Below, piece after piece: positions 32,351 to 40,966 of a DNA stretch of 42,996 nucleotides. Each line of letters starts with the position of its first letter. The first letter of the stretch is position 1. The translations under genes were made by a program, and so were the position numbers. The stretch spans positions 1 to 42,996 of the forward strand of contig JAFRZY010000029.1 in assembly GCA_017442305.1 (NCBI GenBank), in the 5' to 3' direction. The notes under the pieces were generated by a model that was given only the letters and a program-made list of their open reading frames with translations, had not been told where the DNA came from and did not search any database. Origin of the DNA: Bacilli bacterium (GTDB lineage Bacteria; Bacillota_I; Bacilli_A; RF39; UBA660).

Positions 32351-34333
32351 GTGAATAAAGAAGATTTAAAAATAGTAAATAATCTAAAAATATTGGGTAT
32401 AGATATGATTGACCATGCGGGAAGTGGTCACCCTGGTATAGTTCTTGGTGCTGCACCTATAATTTATACGTTGTATGCTAAACACATGAAAATTAATCCT
32501 AGTAATCCTAAATGGATTAATCGAGATAGATTTGTATTATCAGCGGGTCATGCATCAGCACTTTTATATGCGACATTACATATGGCTGGTTATGATTTAA
32601 GTATCAATGATTTAAAAAGTTTTAGAGAACTTAATTCGGTAACTCCCGGACATCCAGAATATAATGTTACTCCTGGTGTTGATGTATCAACTGGACCTTT
32701 GGGTCAAGGAGTTGCTAATGCTGTAGGTATGGCAATGGCCGAAAGATATATTCGCAATTTAATAAAAAAATATGATAAAAATTCTAATTTGATAGATTAT
32801 TACACATATTGTCTATGTGGAGATGGAGATTTAATGGAAGGTGTTGCAGCTGAAGCGGCGTCTTTTGCAGGTAATCAAAATCTTGACAAATTAATAATAT
32901 TATATGATAGAAATCAAATCAGTTTAGATGGTAAAACAAATATTACATTTGATGAAGATGTAGAAGAACGCTTTGAGTCTTACGGTTTTAATGTTATTGA
33001 AGTAAAAAATGGTGAAAACGTAAAAGCTATTAGTAACGCCATTACTGAAGCTAAAAAATCTAAAATGCCTTCTTTAATAATTGTTAATACAATTATAGGG
33101 AGAGGTAGTGAGTTAGAAAATACGAATAAGGTACATGGAAAACCTTTAGAAAAGACTGATATTTCTAAGTTGCGTGAAATTTTAAAAATTACCAGTGAAC
33201 CATTTGTAGTAGATGAAGAAGCTAAAATGTTATTCCGTAACCAAATTACTAAACGGTGTAATGAAGAGTTTAAAAGATGGTTAGTAGAATACAAAAGAGT
33301 TAGTGAAAGCAATAATTCTAAATTAGGCAGTATTTTAAATTCTCTTGAAAAAGGGATTTTGGCGATAGATTTTGATAGTAGTAATTTTAAATTAGACCAA
33401 AGATACAAAGAAGAACTAAGATTATCTAATCATCGAGTAATGAATATAATTAATGAAAAATCACATTTCTTTTTAGGAGGTAGTGCTGATCTTTCTAGCT
33501 CATGTAAAACAAATTTAGAAACTTCAGGAATTTGTAGTAGAGAAAATCCGGTAGGTAAGAATATCTATTTTGGAGTAAGAGAGCATGCGATGGGGGCAAT
33601 ATTAAATGGCATGGCTTTATCTAACCTAAAAGTTTTTGGTAGCACATTTTTAGTATTTAGTGATTATTTAAAACCAGCAATGCGTATGAGTGCATTAATG
33701 GATTTACCAGTAACCTATATATTTACTCATGATTCTATTGCTGTTGGTCAAGATGGTCCAACACATGAGCCTGTTGAACAGCTTTCTATGCTTAGAACGA
33801 TTCCAAATATGAAAACTTTTAGACCAGCAGATATTAACGAAGTTATGGGGTCTTGGGAATATATTTTAAAAAATAATCATCCAGCTTCTTTGGTAATAAG
33901 TAAAAATGAAATGCCGATGCTAACAGGAACTAATGCCAAATATGTTTCTTATGGCGCGTATATGGTTAGAAGAGAAATTGGTGAGTTAGAAGCAATAATA
34001 ATAGCAACGGGAACTGAAGTAAAAACCGCTATAGAATTAGCAGAAGATTTAACTTTGATGGGACATCATATAAGAGTTGTATCAATGCCATCAATGGAGC
34101 TTTTCTTAAAACAAGATAAAAAATATGAAGAAATATTACTTCCAAAACATATAAAAACTATTGTAATAGAACCATCTAATAAATTGATGTGGTGCAGATT
34201 TGCAACTAGCGAAGAATATGTACTAGGAATAGATGATTTTGGTGCTAGCGGCAAATCAAAAGATGTTTTAAAAAAATATGGCTATGATTATGAATCGTTA
34301 AAAGAAAGATGTATTGAATTGTTGAAATTTTGA
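32351..34333 (+). CDS. tkt: Transketolase
   Basis: Transketolase is a thiamine-diphosphate enzyme of the pentose phosphate pathway. GTG 32351 is chosen (AGGATGTGAT upstream); GTG 32342 is in frame but too close to that site. The 660 residues contain GSGHPGIVLGAAP, the TPP motif GDGDLMEGVAAEA, the Pyr domain with FGVREHAMGAI and FTHDSIAVGQDGPTHEP, and the C-terminal domain. No hairpin terminator follows. The -35 of the antisense promoter of toxin locus 2 overlaps its stop codon. Confidence 0.95.
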   Translation: MNKEDLKIVNNLKILGIDMIDHAGSGHPGIVLGAAPIIYTLYAKHMKINPSNPKWINRDRFVLSAGHASALLYATLHMAGYDLSINDLKSFRELNSVTPGHPEYNVTPGVDVSTGPLGQGVANAVGMAMAERYIRNLIKKYDKNSNLIDYYTYCLCGDGDLMEGVAAEAASFAGNQNLDKLIILYDRNQISLDGKTNITFDEDVEERFESYGFNVIEVKNGENVKAISNAITEAKKSKMPSLIIVNTIIGRGSELENTNKVHGKPLEKTDISKLREILKITSEPFVVDEEAKMLFRNQITKRCNEEFKRWLVEYKRVSESNNSKLGSILNSLEKGILAIDFDSSNFKLDQRYKEELRLSNHRVMNIINEKSHFFLGGSADLSSSCKTNLETSGICSRENPVGKNIYFGVREHAMGAILNGMALSNLKVFGSTFLVFSDYLKPAMRMSALMDLPVTYIFTHDSIAVGQDGPTHEPVEQLSMLRTIPNMKTFRPADINEVMGSWEYILKNNHPASLVISKNEMPMLTGTNAKYVSYGAYMVRREIGELEAIIIATGTEVKTAIELAEDLTLMGHHIRVVSMPSMELFLKQDKKYEEILLPKHIKTIVIEPSNKLMWCRFATSEEYVLGIDDFGASGKSKDVLKKYGYDYESLKERCIELLKF

Positions 34334-34358
34334 CAATTATAAATATTTATGATATATT
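34330..34358 (+). promoter_or_regulatory. Antisense RNA promoter, toxin locus 2
   Basis: TTGACA (34330-34335), 17 bp, TATATT (34353-34358). The -35 overlaps the tkt stop. Confidence 0.82.
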
Positions 34359-34364
34359 GAATGT

Positions 34365-34477
34365 GTCAAGGAAACTTGCATAAAATAAAAAAGGGAATAC
34401 TTAACATTCGCTAGTTGAGTACTCACCTACATGGTTTTTGTACTTAATCTAAAGCTTTAGATTGAGTACTTTTTTTA
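34365..34477 (+). ncRNA. Candidate antisense antitoxin RNA 2
   Basis: The predicted RNA is about 110 nt. It carries the conserved 5' hairpin block (GTCAAGGAAACTTGCATA) and ends at a long hairpin (GTACTTAATCTAAAG / CTTTAGATTGAGTAC, 34440-34469) with T7. It is antisense to the 3' untranslated region of toxin mRNA 2. Confidence 0.65.
34390..34423 (-). terminator. Toxin 2 mRNA terminator
   Basis: On the minus strand AGTACTCAAC / GTTAAGTATT (9 of 10 pairs), then CCC and T6. Confidence 0.65.
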
Positions 34478-34489
34478 TTTTAATCTTTA

Positions 34490-34564
34490 TCATTTAAATA
34501 ATAAGAGGATTAATAAAAAGATGATAATGATTAAAGAAAAAATTAAAAAATCTTTCTTATTCAA
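34490..34564 (-). CDS. Small hydrophobic peptide, candidate type I toxin 2
   Basis: The 24-residue peptide (first residues MNKKDFLIFSL, then one span ending LLLFK) is clearly homologous to the peptide of locus 1. The start is TTG at 34564, eight bases after GGAGGT. The ATG just after the ribosome site runs into a stop after four codons. The ribosome site pairs with CCTCCT upstream (hairpin 34574-34589). Promoter TTGTTC-17-TATAAC lies at 34650-34622. The antisense RNA and layout are as in loci 1 and 3. Confidence 0.65.
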   Translation of the reverse strand: MNKKDFLIFSLIIIIFLLILLLFK

Positions 34565-34572
34565 TTTTCATC

Positions 34573-34600
34573 ACCTCCTTTTTAGGAGGCAAGTACTCAA
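34573..34600 (-). promoter_or_regulatory. SD hairpin and 5' long-range pairing element, locus 2
   Basis: CCTCCT / AGGAGG covers the ribosome site. TTGAGTACTTGCCT at the mRNA 5' end (34600-34587) pairs over 14 positions with the 3' end (34428-34415), with two G-U pairs. Confidence 0.65.
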
Positions 34601-34621
34601 TTGTTAAATGTTCCTATTAAT

Positions 34622-34650
34622 GTTATACAATAAGTAAACTGCTTGAACAA
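34622..34650 (-). promoter_or_regulatory. Toxin 2 mRNA promoter
   Basis: On the minus strand TTGTTC (34650-34645), 17 bp, TATAAC (34627-34622). The spacer end (GTTTACTTATTG) is identical to locus 1. Confidence 0.7.
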
Positions 34651-34728
34651 GTAAATACATGGATAATTTTTAAAATATATATTTATAAGATAGTCTTTAT
34701 TTGTTATAATAAATTAGAGGTGACTAAG

Positions 34729-35862
34729 ATGATATATCTAGATTATAGTGCTACAACACCTGTATCGTTTGAAGTGCTAGATTCTTATAACAGAACAACA
34801 AAAGAATTTATTGGCAATGCCAATTCTATACATGGTTTAGGTGTTAAATCTAAAGATTTACTTAATAGTGCAACTAAGCAAATAGCAGACCTTTTTAGCG
34901 TGATGGAAAGTGAAATAACTTATACTTCAGGAGCAACAGAATCAAATAATTTAGCGTTAATTGGAGTAGCTCTAGCGTATCATAAAGTGGGTAAACATAT
35001 AATAGTTTCTAAACTTGAACATCCATCTGTTTATAAAATTTGTGATTATTTAGCTAGTATTGGTTTTGAAATAAGTTATGTTAATAATGATTCTGAAGGA
35101 TTAATTGATTTTGATGATTTAAAAAAATTAGTAAGAGAAGATACTATTCTTGTTAGTATTTGTGCAGTAAATAGTGAAACAGGAGTTAGACAACCTCTTA
35201 AGATGATACGTCAAATTATCAAAAAAGAAAACAATAACACTATCTTACATTCGGATATTACTCAAGCTATTGGGAAAATCTCAATCAACTTTCACGATGT
35301 TGATTTAGCAAGTATGTCAGCCCATAAAATTTATGGTCCTAAGGGTATCGGGCTTTTATATAAAAATGAAAGAGTTCGTTTAGAACCGTTATTATATGGT
35401 AGTGGTAAAAGTAATGATTTACATCCTGGGACTCCAGCGTTACCATTAATTGTTTCTTTTGCTAAAGCAATTAGAATTGCTTTAAATGATTTAGATAAAA
35501 GAGAGCATTTTATTGAAAGATTAAATGAAAAAATATGTAAAGAGTTAGAATACTATCCTGTTATTAAGATAAATAAAACTAAATATTCAATTCCACATAT
35601 TTTAAATATCAGTTTAATGAATATTCGACCAGAAACATTTATTCATGCGATGGAAGAACAAGATGTTTATTTAAGTACTAATACTGCTTGTGCAAGTGGG
35701 GATATTTCAACTAGTGTTATGGCAATTTATAATGATAAAGTAAGAGCTTCAAGCACAATAAGAATAAGCTTATCTTATTTAACGACAACAGATGAGATAA
35801 ATAAATTTTTAAATTATTTTAAAATGGTTTATGAAAAATTAAATATATTAGTAAATAAATAA
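34729..35862 (+). CDS. nifZ: Cysteine desulfurase of the NifZ/IscS type
   Basis: This PLP enzyme supplies persulfide sulfur, here most likely to ThiI next to it for 4-thiouridine in tRNA, as in Bacillus nifZ-thiI. ATG 34729 is used (AGAGGTGA upstream); a GTG at 34720 overlaps the ribosome site. The 377 residues begin MIYLDYSATTP. The PLP lysine is in SAHKIYGPKG (Lys200), and catalytic Cys321 is in TNTACASGD, the longer loop of group I desulfurases, unlike the SufS at 3247. Confidence 0.9.
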   Translation: MIYLDYSATTPVSFEVLDSYNRTTKEFIGNANSIHGLGVKSKDLLNSATKQIADLFSVMESEITYTSGATESNNLALIGVALAYHKVGKHIIVSKLEHPSVYKICDYLASIGFEISYVNNDSEGLIDFDDLKKLVREDTILVSICAVNSETGVRQPLKMIRQIIKKENNNTILHSDITQAIGKISINFHDVDLASMSAHKIYGPKGIGLLYKNERVRLEPLLYGSGKSNDLHPGTPALPLIVSFAKAIRIALNDLDKREHFIERLNEKICKELEYYPVIKINKTKYSIPHILNISLMNIRPETFIHAMEEQDVYLSTNTACASGDISTSVMAIYNDKVRASSTIRISLSYLTTTDEINKFLNYFKMVYEKLNILVNK

Positions 35863-35901
35863 AAAATGGTGTATAATACGTAGCAGAAAAGAGGTGAGCA
35901 G

Positions 35902-37089
35902 ATGGAAAAAATTATTTTAATTAAGTATGGTGAGTTATCTACTAAAAAAGCTAATATCAATTTCTTTTTAAAGACTTTAAAAGATAATGTTGAAAGATCT
36001 TTAAAAACGGAAGATGTTACAGTTAATTATGATAAGGGAAGAATGTTTGTTAGTTTAAATAAGGATAACTTTGATTTAGTAGTTGAAAAATTAAAAAAGG
36101 TATTTGGTATTCATGAAATAGTTATAGGATATAAAATAGAAGATACCGACTTAAATGCTATTAAATCTCATTTGCTTACACTAGCTCAGGAAAAAGAGTT
36201 TAAAACATTTAAAGTAGAAACTAAAAGAAGCGATAAAACATATCATTTAAATAGCATGGAAATTAGTAGAACTTTGGGAGCTCATTTACTTAAAAATATT
36301 GAAGGATTAAAAGTAGATGTTCATAATCCAGAATTAAATATTAATGTGGAACTTAGAAAAAATGCTTGTATCATATATTTTGAAAGATATGAAGGAATTG
36401 GTGGCTATCCAGTTGGAACTTTAGGAAAAGGTCTACTTATGCTTTCTGGTGGAATAGATTCACCAGTTGCAGGGTATCTAGCAATTAAACGAGGCGTAAA
36501 GTTAGAAGGGATTTATTTTGAAAGTCCTCCACATACTTCTGTTGCTGCCAAAAACAAAGTAATGGATTTAGCTTCTAAGTTAGCAGTATATAATAATGAT
36601 TTTAAATTGCACGTTATTAATTTTACGGAAATACAAGAAGCAATATTTAAAAATATTCCTCATGAATATTTAATAACTATAATGCGTCGAATGATGTATC
36701 GAATTAGTGCGATTATTGCTAAAAATAATCGAGGGCATATATTGGTTAATGGTGAGTCTATTGGTCAAGTTGCGTCACAAACTTTAACTAGTATGGAAGT
36801 TATTAATTCTGTAGTAAATATTCCTGTTATTAGACCAGTAGCGTGTTTTGACAAAACAGAAATAATTAAATTGGCAAAAGAGATTGATACATATGAAACT
36901 AGCATTTTACCATTTGAAGATTGCTGTACAATATTTGTGCCAGAACATCCGGTAATTAATCCCGAAAAAATAAAGTGCGAAGAATATGAAAAATTAATTC
37001 CGTGGGAAGAATTAATATATAAAGCAATTAAGAATCACGAAGTAATTAAAGTAAGTGATAAAAAAGAACAATATAATGAATTGTTATAA
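35902..37089 (+). CDS. thiI: ThiI, tRNA 4-thiouridine synthase
   Basis: ThiI activates U8 of tRNA with ATP and inserts sulfur. The 395 residues contain a ferredoxin-like/THUMP N-domain (about 60-165) and the PP-loop ATPase motif SGGIDS (182-187), then NGESIGQVASQTL and FEDCCTIFVPEHP. There is no C-terminal rhodanese domain, the usual form in Firmicutes, so sulfur should come directly from the adjacent NifZ. GAGGTGAGC precedes ATG 35902. Confidence 0.95.
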   Translation: MEKIILIKYGELSTKKANINFFLKTLKDNVERSLKTEDVTVNYDKGRMFVSLNKDNFDLVVEKLKKVFGIHEIVIGYKIEDTDLNAIKSHLLTLAQEKEFKTFKVETKRSDKTYHLNSMEISRTLGAHLLKNIEGLKVDVHNPELNINVELRKNACIIYFERYEGIGGYPVGTLGKGLLMLSGGIDSPVAGYLAIKRGVKLEGIYFESPPHTSVAAKNKVMDLASKLAVYNNDFKLHVINFTEIQEAIFKNIPHEYLITIMRRMMYRISAIIAKNNRGHILVNGESIGQVASQTLTSMEVINSVVNIPVIRPVACFDKTEIIKLAKEIDTYETSILPFEDCCTIFVPEHPVINPEKIKCEEYEKLIPWEELIYKAIKNHEVIKVSDKKEQYNELL

Positions 37090-37118
37090 AAAAGAAACTA
37101 AATAGTTTCTTTTTTGTA
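37086..37118 (+). terminator. nifZ-thiI terminator
   Basis: AAAGAAAC-taaata-GTTTCTTT and further T residues. Confidence 0.85.
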
Positions 37119-37165
37119 TTTACATAAAATGTTCATTTTTAAGCATAATAATTGTAGGTGATATT

Positions 37166-37366
37166 ATGCAAAAACGATTAGATTATTTTTATAAAAGTTA
37201 TGATATAGATAGTGATAATGCCTGGGAGAGAAAAACTATTGGATGTATGAATGAGTACGGCTATAATTTTGATTCAAATAAAAAAAGAATTATAGATTAC
37301 GAAAAAAAGTGTAGTAAAGTATTATATAGTGATGTTAAGAAACGTAACATTAAAGGAAAAAGATAG
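37166..37366 (+). CDS. Small basic protein, unknown
   Basis: No family was recognised. The 66 residues are soluble, rich in Lys, Tyr and Asp (start QKRLDYFYKSYDIDSDNAW, end KKRNIKGKR), with two Cys. TAGGTGAT lies well spaced before ATG 37166. It sits between two terminators with about 75 bases of upstream AT-rich DNA, so it looks like an independent unit. Confidence 0.6.
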   Translation: MQKRLDYFYKSYDIDSDNAWERKTIGCMNEYGYNFDSNKKRIIDYEKKCSKVLYSDVKKRNIKGKR

Positions 37367-37386
37367 AAAAATTATCTTTTTTTTTG
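37355..37386 (+). terminator. Terminator of the small gene
   Basis: AAAGATA-gaaaaat-TATCTTT followed by a long T run. Confidence 0.78.
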
Positions 37387-37412
37387 TATAATTATAAATG
37401 AGGTGGAATTAT

Positions 37413-38603
37413 ATGAAAATATTATGTGTAAATGCTGGTAGTTCTTCTTTAAAATTTCAATTAGTAGAAATGCCAGAAGAAAAAGTATTAATTAATGGTT
37501 ATATTGAAAAAATAGGGTTAGATGACTGTTTTTATACTTTAAAAATTAATGGTGAAAAAATTAAGAAAGCTAAACTTTTAAAAGATCATAGTGAGGCTGT
37601 GCAAATATTAATTGCTGAATTATTAGAAAATAAAATTATTGAATCATTAGATGAAATTAAAGCAGTAGGTCACAGGGTTTTACATGGCGGAGAAAAATAT
37701 GCTGACTCTGTTGTAATAACTGAAGAAGTAATTGAAGATATTAAATCTTTAACAAAACTTGGGCCATTACATCACCCTGGTAATTTAGCTGGAATAGAAG
37801 CTATGATGAATGCGATTAATGTACCAAATGTAGCAGTATTCGATACAGCTTTTCATCAAACTATGCCCGCTAAAAACTTTATTTATCCAGTTCCATATGA
37901 ATGGTATCAAAAATATGGTGTAAGAAAATATGGTTTTCATGGTACAAGTCATAAATACATTACAGAAGCAATGCAAGAAAAATTAGGTAAAAAGGATGTT
38001 AATATTATCAGTTGTCATATTGGTAGTGGTTCTTCTATTGCTGTAGTAAAAAATGGTAAATGCGTTAATACTACAATGGGGCTTACTCCGCTTGATGGTT
38101 TAATGATGGGAACAAGAAGTGGTTCAATCGATCCATCTATAATTGAATATGTATGTAAAGAATCAGGTATGGATGTAGCAGCAGTTACTAATGAGCTAAA
38201 CAAAAAGAGTGGTTGTTTAGGTATTGCTGGAGTTTCTGATAACCGTGATATGGAAGAAAAAATGAATAATGGTGATGAACTTGCAACTCTAGGATTTACA
38301 ATGTTAACTGATCGTATTGCTAAATATATTGCTGAATATTATTTAGAACTAGATGGAAATTGCGATGCCATTGTATTTACTGCCGGAGTTGGAGAAAATG
38401 GTTGTGTAGTACGTGAGATGGTAATGAACAAATTAAATCCTATTGGTATATTTGCAGATTCAGAAAAGAATGCAAGTATAGCTGGATTTAAAGATATTAA
38501 TGAAGGAGTTATTTCTTCTAGTGAATCTTCTATACCAGTAATGGTAATTCCAACAAATGAAGAAATAATGATAGTTAGAGATACATATAAATTTGTAGAA
38601 TAA
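37413..38603 (+). CDS. ackA: Acetate kinase
   Basis: Acetate kinase interconverts acetyl phosphate and acetate with ATP formation, the energy-yielding step of acetate fermentation. ATG 37413 is chosen (GAGGTGGA upstream). The 396 residues start MKILCVNAGSSSLKFQL. FDTAFHQTMP, GFHGTSHKY, the phosphate motif ISCHIGSGSSI and the adenosine motif FTAGVGENG are all present. No pta gene is adjacent. Confidence 0.97.
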   Translation: MKILCVNAGSSSLKFQLVEMPEEKVLINGYIEKIGLDDCFYTLKINGEKIKKAKLLKDHSEAVQILIAELLENKIIESLDEIKAVGHRVLHGGEKYADSVVITEEVIEDIKSLTKLGPLHHPGNLAGIEAMMNAINVPNVAVFDTAFHQTMPAKNFIYPVPYEWYQKYGVRKYGFHGTSHKYITEAMQEKLGKKDVNIISCHIGSGSSIAVVKNGKCVNTTMGLTPLDGLMMGTRSGSIDPSIIEYVCKESGMDVAAVTNELNKKSGCLGIAGVSDNRDMEEKMNNGDELATLGFTMLTDRIAKYIAEYYLELDGNCDAIVFTAGVGENGCVVREMVMNKLNPIGIFADSEKNASIAGFKDINEGVISSSESSIPVMVIPTNEEIMIVRDTYKFVE

Positions 38604-38609
38604 AAGGAA

Positions 38610-39587
38610 GTGATTACTATAACTAGTAATGCATTATTAAAACAAATATATAAAAAAATTAAAGCATATGATGAAATTGTTATAGCACGTCATATTGGAC
38701 CTGATCCGGATGCTATTGCAAGTCAAATGGCATTAAGAGAAGCTATTAAACTAACTTTTCCTACTAAAAAAGTTTTAGCAGTGGGAGTTGGAGTAGCAAA
38801 ATTTAGAAGTTATGGATATTTAGATAAAATGGAATATGAAAATTTAAATAATCCATTATTAATAGTTTTAGATGTGCCTAATATGCATCGTATAGATGGT
38901 ATTGAGGGTCTTAATTATAAAGAAATAATAAAGATTGATCACCATCCAAAAGAAGATATTCCTGCTACTATTGACTGGACTGAAATAGAGGCATCAAGTA
39001 CATGTCAGATGATTGCGGAATTACTTCTTAATACAAAACTATTAATAAACGAAAAAATAGCCAGTAATTTATTTTTAGGGATAATTTCTGACAGTGATCG
39101 TTTTGTATTAAAAAATACTACATCAAAAGCTTTGCGAATAACTGCAGATTTAATAGATAAAGTTGGACTCGAATTTACCCAATTATATGATGTTCTTTAT
39201 ATGAGATCGATGGATGAAATTAGATTCCAAGCTTATATTGCTAATAATATAGAAATAACAGAAAATAATTTTGGGTTTATAGAGTTAACTCCTGAAATTA
39301 TAAGGGAGTATAATGTTGATTTTGCAACAGCTTCTAATATGATTAATAATTTTAATTTTATTAATGAATTATTGGTTTGGATATTTATTTCTTTCGACGA
39401 AAAAAATGATATATATAAAATAAACTTGCGTAGTAGAGGCCCAGTTATTAATACTATAGCTAATAAATATAATGGTGGTGGGCATAAATTCGCAAGCGGT
39501 TGTCGTATTAAAGAAAAAGCAGATATTGAGAATCTAAAAAAAGATTTAGATATGGCTTGTTTGGAATTTTTAAAAGAAAGAGAATAA
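38610..39587 (+). CDS. DHH/DHHA1 phosphoesterase (NrnA-like)
   Basis: This enzyme probably degrades nanoRNA and/or pAp or cyclic-dinucleotide products. The 325 residues have the DHH domain (GPDPDAIASQ, VLDVPN, IDHHPKE) and the DHHA1 domain with NKYNGGGHKFASGC. The start is unusual: in-frame GTG 38610 lies inside the ribosome site, and the best-spaced codon is ATA 38619. No in-frame ATG occurs before the DHH motif. It lies six bases after ackA. Confidence 0.88.
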   Translation: MITITSNALLKQIYKKIKAYDEIVIARHIGPDPDAIASQMALREAIKLTFPTKKVLAVGVGVAKFRSYGYLDKMEYENLNNPLLIVLDVPNMHRIDGIEGLNYKEIIKIDHHPKEDIPATIDWTEIEASSTCQMIAELLLNTKLLINEKIASNLFLGIISDSDRFVLKNTTSKALRITADLIDKVGLEFTQLYDVLYMRSMDEIRFQAYIANNIEITENNFGFIELTPEIIREYNVDFATASNMINNFNFINELLVWIFISFDEKNDIYKINLRSRGPVINTIANKYNGGGHKFASGCRIKEKADIENLKKDLDMACLEFLKERE

Positions 39588-39600
39588 TCTTTCTTTTTTA
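39570..39600 (+). terminator. DHH gene terminator
   Basis: AAAGAAAGA-gaataa-TCTTTCTTT followed by T residues, overlapping the stop codon. Confidence 0.72.
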
Positions 39601-39617
39601 ATAAGAAAGGGGATAAT

Positions 39618-40385
39618 ATGGAAATAAAAAGCTTTAAAAAACTTAAAGATAATCGATATAAAGTAGAGCTAGATAATAATGAGGTGATTACTTTATATGA
39701 TGATGTTATAGTGGAATATAATTTATTATTTAATAAAGTAATGGACGAAAAGAAATTAAAAGAAATAGTAAATAAGAATAGTGAGAAAGAAGCTTATTAT
39801 CTAGCTATAAAAATGTTAAATACAAAAATGCGTACTGCTAAAGAGATAAATAAGCAGTTGAAAAAGAAGGATATTTCATCTACAGTTATTAATAATATCA
39901 TAGATAAGTTATATCAAGAAAAATATTTAGATGATGAAAGATACATTAAAGCTTATGTTAATGATCAAGTGAATCTTTCGATAAACGGGCCACTAAAAAT
40001 AAAAAGAGAATTAGTAGAATTAGGGTTTAACGAATTAGATATCGATTCTTATCTTAATACAATAGATGAAGAAATATGGTTAACTAAAATAGATAAGTAT
40101 ATCACTAAAAAGTTAAAAGCTAGTTCAAATTTAAGCGCATATAAATTAAAAATAAAAGTTATTAACGAATTAGTTAATAAAGGTTATAAAAAAGATATGG
40201 TTACAGAAATGATTGGAAATTACGAATTCAAAAATAGCGATGATTTATTAATAAAAGAATATAATAAAATTAAAAGAAAGTTAGAAAGCAAATACGCAGG
40301 AAGCGAATTAAATTATTATATAAAGGCTAAATTATTGGCGAAAGGTTTTATTTTGGAAGAAATAGAAAAGGTAATAGGTGATTAA
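39618..40385 (+). CDS. recX: RecX-family regulator of RecA
   Basis: RecX modulates RecA filaments during recombination and SOS. The 255 residues are helical and repeat-like, with the family motif YLDDERYIKAYVNDQ and RTAKEINKQLKKK before it. An N-terminal strand-rich part resembles RecX of low-GC Gram-positives, and the length matches theirs. AAAGGGG precedes the start. The HD gene begins one base after its stop. Confidence 0.88.
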   Translation: MEIKSFKKLKDNRYKVELDNNEVITLYDDVIVEYNLLFNKVMDEKKLKEIVNKNSEKEAYYLAIKMLNTKMRTAKEINKQLKKKDISSTVINNIIDKLYQEKYLDDERYIKAYVNDQVNLSINGPLKIKRELVELGFNELDIDSYLNTIDEEIWLTKIDKYITKKLKASSNLSAYKLKIKVINELVNKGYKKDMVTEMIGNYEFKNSDDLLIKEYNKIKRKLESKYAGSELNYYIKAKLLAKGFILEEIEKVIGD

Positions 40386-40386
40386 T

Positions 40387-40935
40387 ATGTATACTAAAGA
40401 AGAAGAGTCTATTAAGTTGGTTGTTAAAGCTTTTGAAAATAAAAAAAGAATTAAGGAAGATATTAATTTGGCCGTTCATAGTATCACAGTTGGTTACATG
40501 CTTAAAGATATAGGGTGTGATGAAAATACTGTTATAAGTGGTTTTTTACACGATATTATTGAAGATACAGATTATGACTATAATTATCTAAAAGAAAATT
40601 ATGGCGAAGAAATAGCCAATAATATTTTAATTGTTTCAGAGGATGTTACAATTTCAGATTGGCATGATAGGAAAATAGAATTCTTAAAAAGATTTGAGAA
40701 TTCAGATATTAATGTTTTATTAATTGAATTAGCCGATAAGTTACATAATTTAGTTTTTGATTATAATGTGTATTTAAAAAGCGGTAAAGAAGCTTTAGCG
40801 ACTCTTAATATTAGTTATGATATGACTAAATGGTATTATTTAGAATTTCAAAAATTATTTAATAAAAGAATAGATAAAGATAATGAATTGTTAATTAGAT
40901 TTAATAAAATTTGTGATATCTATTTTAATGAATAA
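40387..40935 (+). CDS. HD-domain hydrolase related to ppGpp hydrolases
   Basis: The 182 residues form one HD domain. The first metal His is in NLAVHSITVGYM, followed by FLHDIIEDTDYDY, the HDxxED motif of RelA/SpoT hydrolase domains, and LADKLHNL. There is no synthetase or TGS domain. A small alarmone hydrolase is the likeliest call, but other nucleotide hydrolases share this fold. ATG 40387 follows AGGTGAT in the recX end, so the pair is coupled. Confidence 0.75.
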   Translation: MYTKEEESIKLVVKAFENKKRIKEDINLAVHSITVGYMLKDIGCDENTVISGFLHDIIEDTDYDYNYLKENYGEEIANNILIVSEDVTISDWHDRKIEFLKRFENSDINVLLIELADKLHNLVFDYNVYLKSGKEALATLNISYDMTKWYYLEFQKLFNKRIDKDNELLIRFNKICDIYFNE

Positions 40936-40966
40936 AAAAAAGAAACTGTTTAGTTTCTTTTTTTAT
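40936..40966. terminator. Bidirectional terminator between the HD gene and prsA
   Basis: AAAGAAAC-tgttta-GTTTCTTT is flanked by A and T runs. Confidence 0.85.
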
